NCBI GenBank assembly: GCA_015847255.1
Contig: JADLZK010007820.1
Coordinates: 1-64,000 of the forward strand
DNA: 64,000 nt
Origin: Hyparrhenia diplandra
Lineage: Eukaryota; Streptophyta; Magnoliopsida; Poales; Poaceae
Direction of reading: 5' to 3'
Part shown: piece after piece, positions 45,661-58,016 of the stretch
Layout of the letters: every line of letters starts with the position of its first letter
How positions within the stretch are numbered: position 1 is the first letter of the stretch
Program-made: the position numbers and the translations under genes
The notes under the pieces: model-generated
Told to the model about the DNA's origin: nothing
The model's database searches: none
What the model saw: the letters and a program-made list of their open reading frames with translations, nothing else

Positions 45661-48600
45661 TCAGCCCGTTGCATTACAGGTTAGAAAATACAAGCGCCAA
45701 GCATCTAGCTTGGGTTCCTGATCGACTTTCAGCCGTTTACGCCAAGTGAGGAGGTCGTCACATATTCTAGAAATAATAGAGCGCGGGACAGGTGTCTCGT
45801 TTCTGAAGATTTCGCCATTCCTGGCGTCCCAGAGGCGCCACAGAATTGTCATGAGGATGAACGGCCATAGTGAGGCATCCAAGCCGGCTGGAGTTTGTGC
45901 ATTCCAGATGTCGACGCCGGAGAGGGTGGAGACATGCGCCATGCCAAGCTTGGTCCAAACGTCAGCTGAGTTGATGCAGCTGAAGAAGACGTGTTGTCGG
46001 TCCTCGGCAGCGCGCGAGCAGCGCTCACACAGGGCATGATCCAGGATGTTTTTGGCCTGTAGATTCGTCCGCGTGCTCAATCTGTCCTTGAAGTACAGCC
46101 AGGAGAATATCTTCACCTTGTTGGGTACGTGCGCCTTCCATATCCGTTGGCCATGCAAGTCCACGATTTCAGCGTCGTTGAGGGCATGGTACGCATCCTC
46201 GCCGTGAAGCGCTTCCCCGTGAGCTTCATGTGTCGTTGGTCAGGGAGGTCGTCGAGCTGAATGTCCTGCAAGAGAGTGAAGAGAGCAGCAAGCTGGGCAC
46301 TGGCAGCAGACGTTAACCGCGGGCGCAAGCACAAGTCAAATCCCGTCTGAAAAAACATACCGGACCGACACGTTAGGCCTCGTAGTGTGGGAAAAAAAGA
46401 GCAGCATGGGTGAGGTAGAGGGGCCATCGTCAAGCCAATGGTCAAACCAGAAGGAGGTGGCAGCACCATTGTGCAGAGTGACAGTAGTTAAGGATCGATA
46501 AGTATTTAGCTCCTCATTAACTATTTTCCAGATAAAGCCAGTAGCATGGGGTGGAGTAGTGTCAATGGCAGTAGAATCACGCATGAGCCATTCTTTCCAG
46601 GGAGCATCGCTTTCAGAGAAGAGCTTGTCAATAAACTTCATAAGCAAGCAGCGATTCTGCACTTCAAGGTCTTTAATGGCGAGCCCCCTTGCTCCTTACT
46701 AAGCTTCATATCTTCCCAAGCCACCAAGCATTTGGATCCATGGCATTTGTCCTCTCCTGTCCAGAAGAACGCACGCCGGCGCCGATCGACACACTGGATA
46801 ACCGTTTTGGGAATGGCCATAACCAACATATAGTGCAGTGGGATGGACGTGAGAACCGCTGTGGACAAGACAAGGCGGCCAGCACGATTAAGCAGCGAGG
46901 CACTCCAACCCGACAAGTGCCTATCGACAGAGGAGATGAGGGGTTGACAATCAGAGACACCGATTTTTTGTGGGGGTTAGTGGTAGGCCAAGATAGGTTT
47001 GGGGAAGGTGGAAACGGAAGTACCAAAGGAGGCTGCTAAAAGGCGGTGGCGTCCTTTGTCGGGGACAGCCACCGGCAAGAAAGTAGTTTTGTGGTAGTTA
47101 ATCGATAGCCCGGTTGCTTCTTCAAAGAGTCCAAGGACATGTTTTGCTTGATGTATGGCGCCCGTAGTGGAGCCGAAGGAAGATGAGAGTGTCGTCGGCG
47201 TATTGGATTACGGGCAGGGGTGTGTTGTGGAGCAAGGGGTGGAGAAGCGAGGATGATAAGGTAGGATGGTGGAGCAGACGGGCGAAGCACATCGGCGACG
47301 ATAATGAAAAGATAGGGGGACAATGGATCCCCTTGTCGTAGCCCAGTTCGCACCTAATCCACCTGCCGGGTTTTTTGTTGAGTAGGACTGCAGTCTTGCC
47401 CGTGTCGAGGAAGGTCACGCACCCGGGAACACCAAAGTTCAGGGGAATCCTCGATGACGAAGGACAGCAAGTAGGCAGGTCCAGTTGACACAATCAAACG
47501 CTTTGTGGAAGTCCAATTTGAGTATGATGGTGGGGCTTTGCGGCGGTAGCAACAATGGAGGAGGTCAGCGGCGAGGGCAAATGTATCGGCGATGGAGCGG
47601 CCGAGGACAAAACCGGCTTGATCTTTTGCCGACAAGGTGAGTCACAAAAAGGCCGGAGCCGGGTTGTGAGAACTTTGGATAGGCACTTGATGGTAGTATT
47701 TTGAAGGGCAATAGGGCGGAAGTCAGCCGCAAGACACGTGATTCATTTTTCTTGGGCAAGAGCACCGGGTAAGAGCGATTGATGCGCTCAAGGTCAGCTG
47801 TACCGAATAGAATTCGTGAAAAAAGAGCAATGAGGGCGGTGAGGTCAAATGCCGGGTTTTCTTGAAGAAGAACGGGCTGAAGCCGCCCGGACCCGGACTT
47901 GAGTTGTTGTGCATGTGGCGTATGGCGCTTTTTTATTTCAGAAGGCTGGAAAGGATCACAAAGCAAGCCAAGATCCGGGGGCCTTCAGTGGTAAAGCTCA
48001 TCTAGGCCGAAAGACCGTGCGTTTCTTTTGCAAAGGCCAATCAGATTTAGATAGAAGGAATGCAGAATACCGGCTTTACGCTCGCGGGCTGAAGGTTTCC
48101 CGCCCGTTGTGTTCGAGGAGCTGAATGGTGTTGCATCGCCGGCGTTGGGTTGCCAGAGAATGGAAGTAGCGGGTGTTTTCATCCCCCCTCGAGCATACCA
48201 ATTTTGCTGCTGCTTTTGTCTCCGCACGGAGAGCTTGGCTTTGGTGACAGCATGTAGGTGGCCGACAATGGCATCCCGTAATAGGAGCTCAGCAGGTGCC
48301 AACACGCGGCGTTCCTCAATGTAGTCCAGGAGGTTGATCACCACTCGACAGTCCTTTTCTTGTTGTGCGATTCTAGAGAAACGCCGCCTCCAGTTTTTGA
48401 GTGCGGACCGGGTTTGCTTTAGGTTGGCGGCAAGAATACCGGCACTGTTCCCGGTCCGGCACACCCAGGCTGAGGTGGCTGCCCGAGTGAAGCCGCGGGC
48501 ACTGGGGCCAGTAGTTCTCAAAGCTTAAAAATGGGGGCATGGGGGATAGATGTGGCGATGGAAATGCTAAGGGGGACGTGGTCAGAGGTGGATCTAGTGA

Positions 48601-49263
48601 GCGAGGAGAGAGTGGTGTTGGGAAGGATTTCATCCCAGGCAAGGTTGATGAAAACCCGGTCAAGCCTTTCAAGAGTAGGAGTGTCCCTCCTGTTGCTCCA
48701 GGTGTAAGTGCGATCAGTAAGAGGCAGCTTGATGAGATTCATATGGTTAATGCAATCGTTAAACGCCTCAGATTCAGAGAAGTGAAAGTTGCTGTTATTC
48801 TTCTCATGCGCGTACCGGATCATATTGAAGTCACCACAAATCAGCCAAGCAGCATTCAGCGGAGGGGAAATTGCAGAGAGTTCATCAAGGAAAGCAGGTT
48901 TGAGTTCGGGACAGATGGTGCGTAGACATTGGTGAGATAGAGGGAGAGGTTAGTAACAGTGGAAGAGAGGTGCACGGACAGTGTATGGTCAGTGGTGGTG
49001 TGAGAGATGAGGTTGAAGGACCTGTCTGACCACGCGGTGAGGATGCCGCCGGACGCACCATTGGAAGGTTTGAACCGACAGCAGTTAAGTCGTCGGGGAA
49101 GGAAGGAGTTGAGTTTGAGGGGGGGAATGTCTGATAGCTTGGTCTCTTGCAAGAAGACAAAGTCATGGCGTGAGGATAGCAGTTCAGCTAGAATGTCACC
49201 ACACTTATCAGGATCACCCAAACCTCTTACGTTCCAACAACAAGCAACAAACTTTTGATTCAT
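45661..49263 (-). pseudogene. LINE ORF2 (endonuclease, reverse transcriptase, zf-RVT), frameshifted
   Basis: In order on the minus strand: an APE-type endonuclease from 49263 (CCWNVRGLGDPDKCGDIL, FLQETKLSD), continuing in another frame to about 48518 (DCINHMNLIKLPLTDRTYTW, SDHVPLS). The RT fingers/palm region follows with NSSPGPGGFSPFFFK (about 47900) and the catalytic QYADDTLIFL (about 47190). RAGRLVLSTAVLTSIPLHYM lies at about 46880, and the C-terminal zf-RVT domain at 46164-45661 (VPNKVKIFSWLYFKDRLSTR). At least five frame changes mean it is inactive. Confidence 0.85.
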
Positions 49264-49577
49264 TTAAGCAACTGCTACATCACCACCTTCAGAGCCGTGG
49301 CAAGCGGCCACTCCCTGGAACTGTACATTGTTCCACAGGCCGCAACCTGGGCTCCCCATACACGCAAAGGGGTCCTTACTAGATAAAGCAGCAGGATCAA
49401 CAACACACTTAACAGACTCGAAGACAGACGCTAGACTTGACAGACTAGAACAAACGGACACAACAACAGAAACGAACCTAAGACTACGACTGGGTGCTCC
49501 CGCCAGGGTCTTCTTTCGAGGTGCATCCTGCATGAGAGTGGCAGGGATGCCCTCGGTTGTCCATCTGTGCTCAGGCT

Positions 49578-51009
49578 TCATTCCTCACTTGGCAGCACCA
49601 CCGCTGCGCCCGAGCCGGACCCGGCGACCTCCATCGCCGCACCGCACGCCTCAGCGATCTCCTTCAGGTCCTCTTCGCCACCAGAGGGATAGTAATAGGG
49701 GTCAGACATAAGATAAGAACGAGAGATGGCATGCCTGAGGCGGCGAGACGCACCGGCGTAGTCGAACTTCGCCTGCTGGACGCGCGCCGCCCTGTCCTCT
49801 GGCAGCTCGAAGCTCAGCTCTTCCTTGGCCTGGAGCCTGGTACTCCGCCTGAGCTTGCGCGCCGTGTCCTTGGTCCGCTTCCTCATGGCCCGACGTTTCT
49901 GGGAGCGAGATGGGTGCTCAGCGTCGGTGCTCCCGCCGGCAGAGAACGCGGAGGGCACGTCGAGGCTCAGCGCCCGCATAGCAGCAGTGGCATCCTCGTT
50001 ACCAGCCTGGGGCTCCATCGGTTCCTTGCCATGGCCTCCACACGGTGCTCCATCATGCTCCGGCGCCTGGACGTCCTCCTGGCCGGTCTCCGTGCTGGCA
50101 CCTCGAACATCCTCTTCTGGAACGCCGCCAGACCCGTACCATGGCAATGCAGGAGCGTGAGCGATGCCCTGGGTGGTGTATGCGGTGGTAGCATGGGCAG
50201 TAGATGGGTATGGTGTTGGTGGCCTGGCGCGGGTGGGAATGGAAGCAGTGGACTGTGCCCCAGGAGTAGGAGGTGGCGCGGGAGGGGCAGCGGTGGGGTT
50301 GGCATTGGCATTGGAGCGGGGGGGGTGGTGTAGGGACGCCAAGAAGGGATGCAGCAGACAACATTGCCGCTGCAGTGCTGGGGGAGAGCTGGGCTGAGTA
50401 GAATTCGGTGGGCGTGGAGGAACCGGAGGAGGAGGTCATGGTGTCAAGTTTCTTGCAACGGGAGGCTTTGTGACCTGAACAGAGGCAACGCCTGCATTTT
50501 ATAGGGTCACGGCACTCGGAGAGGAGATGATCACGAGCGAGGCACTTAAAGCACAATTTGATAATCTTTCTGCCTCTGTATTTCTGAAAACTGCCGCTGC
50601 GTAGATAGCTGGAACACGCAATGGCACTGTCACTGTAGAATCCGGTGTCGACGACGGAGGTACGTGTCCGGCGTACGCCCGTATGGTTGATGCGTTGGCG
50701 GCTCGATTGTACAGGAGAACCCGTTGGTGGTGGTGAGCAAGAACCATTGTCAACATCCGTCGTCAGGCTAGTCATAGGCACTTTGGCAGGAGTTTTAAGC
50801 ACGGAAGCATAGCTGGATTTGTCCGGAGCAGTCAGGCCGGAGTAGTCGAGGTTATCCATGAGACGACACGTCGGGACAGCGGTGGCCGGCTGCATGGCAC
50901 TGTACTCACCCGTTGAGTGATCGGGGCAAGAGGCATCATGGTGGTCCGGGCAGCCGTCTGTAGTTTGAAAATTTGAACTCACGCCCGTGGTCAAAGAATG
51001 GGAGCTCAC
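49578..51009 (-). pseudogene. LINE ORF1 (nucleic-acid-binding, CCHC knuckles), frameshifted
   Basis: From Met at 51009 the frame runs through two CCHC zinc knuckles (CFKCLARDHLLSEC and CRRCLCSGHKASRC) into SAASLLGVPTPP. It then shifts at a run of eight C on the minus strand (about 50320-50330) into the frame that ends at 49578 with a basic, RNA-binding-type tail (RSQKRRAMRKRTKDTARKL). A single-base slip in the homopolymer accounts for the break. Confidence 0.75.
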
Positions 51010-52357
51010 TATATTTTTTCTGGCCTGTCAGGCCCTGCGGGCAAGTGGGCGTTTGTGGGCCACTGCTGGGCTTCAGCAACGTTGGCGTTTTCAAAATTCA
51101 ATTTTTCCCCACCGCAGTGGCCCCACTTTGCCGGAAACGGCCGCCGACGCATCAGAGACATTGTGATGGAGGTGGAAGATGACGCCATTGAGGGCGAAAA
51201 ACTCCGATACGGAGGAGGTGACTCTTCACAGAAGGGGAGGCAACCATGGAGGAGAAGACGAAGGGGAGGTGGTTTTGAACAGTAAAGCTCTCAGGGGAGC
51301 GCAGAAATGAAAGTTGAGCGCCGACTCAACAAAGATGTTGCCACACGGGGTACTCCCGGTGGACTGAGAGATCCAGATGGCCTGGGTCGGCCGGGAAGAC
51401 ACTAGAGGCCTAACCACCGGACACAGATAGTTCTTAAGAACGAGAGTTTGAAAGTGTGTACCCGGGTGGAAAACGAATGGCTGCTCCCTGGTGTCGCTCC
51501 ATCGTCGCTTGCCCTGCAGCTGACCTCCGGAGGATCCCAGCGACGCAGTGGAAGAAGAAGAAGCTCGGCCGACGGTGACGCCCTCCGAGCCGCATTCCGT
51601 CGAACGGGTGGGGCGCGCACCGGCGCCTGGTGCCGCCCCGGTGGCAGCCGTGTGCTCTGTGGGGCGTGCTTTAGCCAGCTTGGTCTGAAGGTTGGGGGCG
51701 GCGAGGCCGCGCTGAGTGCAGGCGCCCGAAGTAAGGGCGGAGGAGTCTTTGCCGGTGACCCCGGGTGTGGGCCGCCGACATTGGCGCAGTTCGACGGGGC
51801 GCCGCTGGGGAGCGACTGGAAACGGAGGCAGGTGACTCCCAGGAGCAGAAGCTGCGGCGGCAGAGTGCCAAAGGACAAGGCGACGGTGGTGAGGTTGGGG
51901 GCGGTGATGCCGGTGGCGGTCGCGGCCTGCGCCGTGGGGGCAGAAGGTGGCCGCAGCCGCGGCGGCCGGCGGGAGGCTTGGTGGTGGACGCCCGGTCCGG
52001 GAGCGGGGAGGCGGGAGGGGAGCGGGGAGCGGCATCCGCCTTCGCTACTTCTACTTGTGATGACTGATGAAGAGTGAACGGCGATGTGCTCTCGCCGCTC
52101 TGCACCATGGCTGCACCAACAACGTTCCGACGGCGCCACCGCCGCGCAAGAAATTGGCGGTGGCGGCAGAGGCGATGCACCTATATAAAGTTTTATTAAT
52201 TCTTACATTAGATAGTAACAGAACAGTAACACATGCAGGAACACTGGTTACAATGGACTTCAAACATGCATCCTATAGAACAAAAATTAATAGCCTAATT
52301 AATAATAATTCTCTACCACTATGACTATTACTTCTCTAACGGTGGTGACTGGTGAGG

Positions 52358-53141
52358 TTAACTGATGAACTCTGCTAGCTCTTCTGATTCATCACAAGCA
52401 GGGACTCCACTTCTCTCACAGTACCCGATGAGCTCGTCATATCCCTTGCTCGTCCGCACCAAACCGTAGTTCTCTGGATCCGACACGAACTCGAAGCACG
52501 CGTCCTCGAGCTTCTGGAAGCCGTGCTGATGGGCCATCGCCAGCGTCGTCGCCGCGGACTCGACGTCGATGCACCGGCAAAGGACGCGCTCACAGATCGC
52601 TGACAGCCTCTGCATGCCGTACCTCTTCGCGGCGAGCAGCAGGTGCCTGAACAGGTCCCTGTAGCCGTCCACGCTCAGGTCGTCCATCACAGGCAGGCTG
52701 CCGTTGTTGGCGAACTGCTGCAGCGCCTCTACCGCCGGCCGCGGCATGTCGTCGACGTCCACCACGGGCAGGCTGCCGTTGTAGGCGAACTGCAGCAGCG
52801 CCTCCAACTCCACCGCCGGCCGCGGCATGTCGTCGACGTCCACCCGCATAGCTGTCGATGCCGCCGCCGCCGACGACGACGTCTTGGTCCTCCGGCGCCT
52901 GCATGTGGGCGCGTACGCGTCGAGCACGGAGCTGTGGGCGGGGATGGCCGCGCCACCACCGACGTGTATGAAGACGTCGGCGTCCTCCTCGGAGCCGAGC
53001 GTGCCGACGGACTTCTCGTCCCTTGGCGTCAACCTGGGCTCCGGCGGGTCCTGGAAAGTGAGGTAGAAGTGGCAGATGTCGACGACGCACTCGATCTGGA
53101 GGCAGTCACGGCGGAGGTAGCGTGACCGCCTGAGCTGTTTC
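52358..53141 (-). pseudogene. MATH-BTB gene, BTB part (severed by copia insertion)
   Basis: MATH-BTB proteins are substrate adaptors of CUL3 ubiquitin ligases. This part ends the MATH domain (LRRSRYLRRDCLQIECVVDI) and gives a BTB start (DADVFIHVGGGAAIPAHSSV). It then continues with VDGYRDLFRHLLLAAKRYGM and a C-terminal BACK-like helix set (CERVLCRCIDVESAATTLAM), with a stop at 52358. The BTB core is abnormal. After SVLDAYAP a basic/serine stretch replaces the usual middle strands, and a 25-27 residue block (VDVDDMPRPAVE...NGSLPV) is duplicated in tandem (52843-52763 and 52762-52688). The upstream coding part lies beyond the copia element at 59604-60018. The stretch 52109-52357 looks like 3'UTR plus LINE remnant. 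Confidence 0.75.
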
Positions 53142-53661
53142 TGTTAGAAATAAAACAACACTTACAGAATCACTAGCAGTAGATCTGACGGGTACATCTT
53201 ATACAAAGTGATTAACAGCATAGGTATATGATTCTATTAAATATTCTAGTACATCTACCAAGGCATAACAGATATGTACAGCTTGTCCTAGATCTACAAG
53301 TAATGAAGAACAACGATAACAGAGGGGTAAGAGAGGTAAGAGTATTGGTGTTGCCTGTATTCGCCATGGGGAGGCCGTCAGTCTTCTCTGCGCTAGGGCA
53401 GCACGTCGATGCAGTGGCGGCGTTGGAGGCGTCCATCCCGTCACTAGCTGTGTCCCCTTGATCGGACTAGGGTTAGGATAGGTGGGAGAAGTGGCGGCAA
53501 AGTGAATCACATATCTTAAGCGGCTGGTCCCCACCCTCCTATATATGCACAGCGTGACGGGGGCCCTCCAACCCTAAGTTGCTTTTGGGCTCCCGATCGG
53601 GAGTTGACCAAGTTCGGTGTGGGCCGTTGGGCCCAACACAAGGAGGAGATCAATACTAACA
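53142..53661 (-). repeat. 3' LTR of the copia element
   Basis: On the plus strand it begins TGTTAG and ends CTAACA. It is matched by 59078-59598. It contains CCTATATATGCACAGCG, a TATA-like stretch in the reverse direction. Confidence 0.92.
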
Positions 53662-56559
53662 TTCTCCCCTTGATCTCTTCTAATAACTTACATCAATCTT
53701 ATCTTGGTCTTAATTTAAATACTTAACTTAAATGCTTAGTGCTTAGCTCTGTCTCATTATAAAGAAATGCGTGAGAGCGTTTCATAAATCCTGAGAAAAA
53801 TTTCCGTTGGACTTGCGGCTACAATACATCTCTCTAAGTTGAAACAGAGTCCTTACTTCTAAGCGGGCCCTAAGTGTCTAGAAATCATAGGCTTTCCCTT
53901 AAACCCATGTCGATTGTGTATTTTCTAAATACACTTTGGGTGGTAAGCCATTGTAAGCGGATCCATAAGAACTTACTTAATACTTATATGCTTAATAATC
54001 TAATAATGATTCTAGACTTTCCCTTTACAACATATAACTTAGTATCAATGTGTTTGGCGGCACACTTGACATGTTGTCTCGGGAGTAATAAATTGCTTAT
54101 ATGGTTATTCTTTGTAAATCAACCATTTTTCAATTCCGACACCGGTTATCTTAGCCATTTGCCTGTCCTCGGCCTCATGACATGCTATATCACAACTTAG
54201 CATCACTAATGGTCTTTGAAACTATTTCATTTGGAGCTTTTCCACAATAAAACCCCAACTATAAGTATTAGCAACAATTGTGGAGTTGTTGCAAAAACTT
54301 ATCATAACTTAAGACTATGTACCCACATCTATTTGTGAGTACTTGTTTTTTTTGTTAGCATGAGACCGATACTTATAATTCCATTCCAGTGATCTATAGC
54401 TGGAGTGGTCTTTGCCAAAACAACCCGGATGAACTGAGTTAGGGCAATCTTATGCATTTATTAAGCTTCCAACAGCTGAAGCATATGGTACCATCTTTAT
54501 ATGATCCGTTTCTTACTGATTCTAATCACACTAAAATTCCTAAGATATTGCCCTTGACCATGAAGAACAGGCGTAGGTCTTATCGCATGCATAACTTATT
54601 GCTTTAGAATCTTTTCTAAGTATGCATTTGCGAGAGTTCTAATACCCTTCCTTATCTCGGTGAATTCTAATTGCTTAAACAAGTGGCATTTCACCAAGAT
54701 CATTCTAATTCAATCTAAAGACAGGAATCTTTTCTTATTGTAGATTAACATCCCTACTAGCAAGCAAGATCTTATCTACATACAAGGTTGGGAAAAGAAT
54801 TTCCCATTCAATAACTCTGTACTAATGCAATTGTCCTCTTATTCTTCTTAACTAAAACTTTCTTATTACTTCATTAAACCTTAGATGTCACCCCGGTGTC
54901 TTACATCAACCCATAAATATATTTCTTCTTATGTTATCCTATGTGTTATATTCTTATGCAACCATCTCATACAAATTCCCACTAAGGAATATTTTCTATA
55001 CATTCATTTGATGTAATTCTGAATTGTAATGCGTCACCGATACTTATTGTAGCATACTCATCCTCTTCGCATAAATCCTTTCATTATAAACCGTACTCTT
55101 TACACATTTTCCTTTGGAGTCACTTTTCACCTTGTAGATCCATATGTAGCCTACTTGATTTGGCTCCATTAGGAATATCCTCTTCTTATATCTTAACGTA
55201 TTCCCTTTAGACTCACATCTTATCTTGTAGACCCATAACGCCCTCTTTGGGTTTGACTCTATTAGGACTTTCATCTTATTCTTACATAACAACTAACCAC
55301 TTCAAAGAGTGGGTATTTTTCGATGGCCTTATTCAAACGAGGTGGAATCACCTTCTATTTAAAATTCTTTTGGTCCGATAAACCTCATAATCATCGACAT
55401 AACTGATCTTCATTATTTGGCCTTTTATGGGGATATTGTTATTCTTCCTCTTGCTCGACATAAGGATCTAAGGATTACGAAGGACAAGTTCCAAATTCTC
55501 ATTGTTCATCGGCAAGGGAGAACTAACAATAGGTGTTGGCACTTCAATGTTTGACATTATTGGTGCAACATTAGTAGGTAGCCTAAAGTATGGTTCTTAA
55601 AATATCAAAGTGGGCACTTATTTATTGTGCTACCTTGCTCCCCAATTGAATTATATTGAGGAGTTAGGTTCTTTAAACCATGCTCCCCGTGATTCTCGAT
55701 TCTCTAAAACTTTTGTTTGGGTTTAATCTGTTAAACTCATATAGCGCCTTATCTAGTATGAATACAAGTTGAGTACGCTATTCCTAGTCCTCTCGATTAG
55801 GGGTATCACTATTATGACCATCGTACTCCTCGACAATCACATTTATCTTTTTATAGATCACTAATCATAGTTGCCTTTAATGCGATTGTATGCATCTCAT
55901 TATCTAAAATCTCATATTCTTATCTAAATCAAAATCTCATATACTTATCTAAATTAAAATTTCATATTATCTAAAGTATAAGGGAGTATCATTCTTAATT
56001 GTCTCACTTTTCTCCCCCTCGAAGTGTGGCATAAACTTTCTGCCACAATTGAAACCATTCTGAATTTTATTGCTTAACTCTTATGGGAGTACTATTTCCT
56101 TATTTTACTTAAACAACTAAGCATAGTGTTTGGGATAGCATAAGAGCTATTCCAAACTTTTCCCCAATGTGGGATATACTAAGGCACATGAATCATCCCG
56201 TCATGCGAGGAAATTATAACTTAAGTGGTATACCGAGGCTTTTACCCTACCATGCGGGTTATCTTTGGTATTGACTAAAAGCTCTTCCGATCAAGCGAGA
56301 TAGTTCCTTGAAGAGACTTAAATGCCAAGATTGGCTCTTATTATCATATTCAGAAATAAGTCTGAATATTCTATAATATACATGCTTAGTTCGACATTGG
56401 TCAAAATAAAACATGCATATAACTTATTATAACTCTTATCATAATGATTGAAACTAAAATAAACTCGTTGATAGTGAGTACATTACATAGTGCTTAACCT
56501 GAACTTTTATTGCTCTATCTTATTGGATTAATATCCATGAAGTCAAAAACTTTGAGTTC

Positions 56560-57972
56560 TAATCTATAACACCGTTAGGCAGAAATAGAATAGAACATTA
56601 TTCTTCTACATCAATTCTATATCACCGTTGGGCGTAAATAGAATTAATGCATAAATCTAATACATGAATCTAATGAATAACAACTATAATATCATTATAC
56701 AACTTTGGTCTAAAGAATACTAATATATGACTAATACAACATTCTTTGTCACTAATTCTATATCACGTTGGGTAGAAATAGAATTAGTGCCTTTGCTAAA
56801 TTCATAATATTGCTATTACAACATCATAATACAACTTTGGTAACATATGCAACTATTCTTAGGTACTCAACATCACTACTGGCCAGAAACTTCATCTTTA
56901 TCTTAATCTTCTCTCTGAAAAATTGGTGAGTTTGACACAAAAGGTTTATCGAGAGATTCAAACTAAAACTATAAATTATAATATTATTATCATCAACGTT
57001 GGTCAGGAAGATAACAATACCATAATATAACTTAAATCAAAAACTTTCTACTCCTCTATTTCAATTTTCTCGTTAGTTCCAATTTAAATAGAGGATGAAG
57101 ATCTTAATTCACGGTTAAATGAATCTTACTTTTCTCATCCGCTCTCTCGAAAAGATCACTTTTTGCCAGAGATTTGTACTTAACTAAACTCATCAAATAA
57201 TATTTCTGAAAATTCTTAGAGAGGAAACATATACTAAAATCTAAAATCTTTGACCGTAAGCGTCTCATAATACTTATTTTCTCTCTAAATAAATTACCCC
57301 GTTGGTTCAAATTTGAATAGAGATTGAACTTATACTAAAAAAATCAAAGGTAACAGCTTATGGAAAAAAAAAAAAATCAATTCAAATAAACATAATCTTA
57401 ATTTTACGAACAAACTTAATTGCTCTTTTAAATTAAATTCTCCCGTTGGTTCGAATTTAATTAAAAAAGACAACTTTAAATTAACTTAGCGTGAAAGCGT
57501 GTACTAAAATTAAAATTTCTTTGTCCAAAAACATGCTAAAATACTAAATTTCTCTCTAAAACAAATTATCTCGTTGGTTCAAATTTGAATAGAGAGACAA
57601 AGATACTCAAAATATAAATTTATATTTTCGGATAAAAAAAAAACTTAAATCGATGCTTAATTTCTATTCGCCCAATGGCCTTTTGCGAAGCCTGCCCATA
57701 CAGCCCCGCATAGCTAAATGAGTATATTCGAAAAATTCTTAGTAGCGAAACTAATAAATAATCCTATAATAATTTTTAGAACCTTAATTACTAATTGTTT
57801 TAAAATTAAACTCTCCCCGTTGGTTGAATTTAATTAAAAGAGACAACTAAAAAGTTACTGAGCAGCGGAAACATGTGCTAAAAATTCTTTGACCGAAGCA
57901 TCCGAAATAAAAAATTCTTATTTTCTCTCTATACAAATTATCTCGTTGGTTCAAATTAGAATAGAGATGAAA
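56560..57972. repeat. Array of about nine hairpin-forming units in the copia element
   Basis: Units occur at about 56566, 56624, 56755, 57052-57093, 57281-57322, 57425-57472, 57549-57598, 57790-57842 and 57920-57970. Each has the form (TC)TCTCTA...AATT - loop with CGTTGG (or CGTTAG) - AATTTGAATAGAGA, so the sides can pair and the loop is conserved. The three left-most units use AATTCTAT...ATAGAATT arms. Confidence 0.75.
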
Positions 57973-58016
57973 ATGTGCTTAAATAAATATCAAATATCAC
58001 TGAAAAAAGAAAATGA

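Larger units (their letters stand above)
45559..52093 (-). mobile_element. Full-length L1-type LINE with 15-bp TSD
   Basis: The element lies on the minus strand: poly(A) is seen as a T-run starting at 45559, and the 5' end is at 52093. Identical copies of GCCGCTCTGCACCAT flank it (45544-45558 and 52094-52108), fixing both ends. The size of 6.5 kb includes a GC-rich leader (about 52093-51010), ORF1 and ORF2. The intact TSD argues for a fairly young insertion, although both ORFs carry frame changes. Confidence 0.93.

Noticed and set aside
51226..52180. Long ORFs (up to 269 codons) on both strands
   Set aside because: They fall in the GC-rich 5' leader of the LINE bounded by the TSD at 52094. 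No domain, so not called as separate genes.
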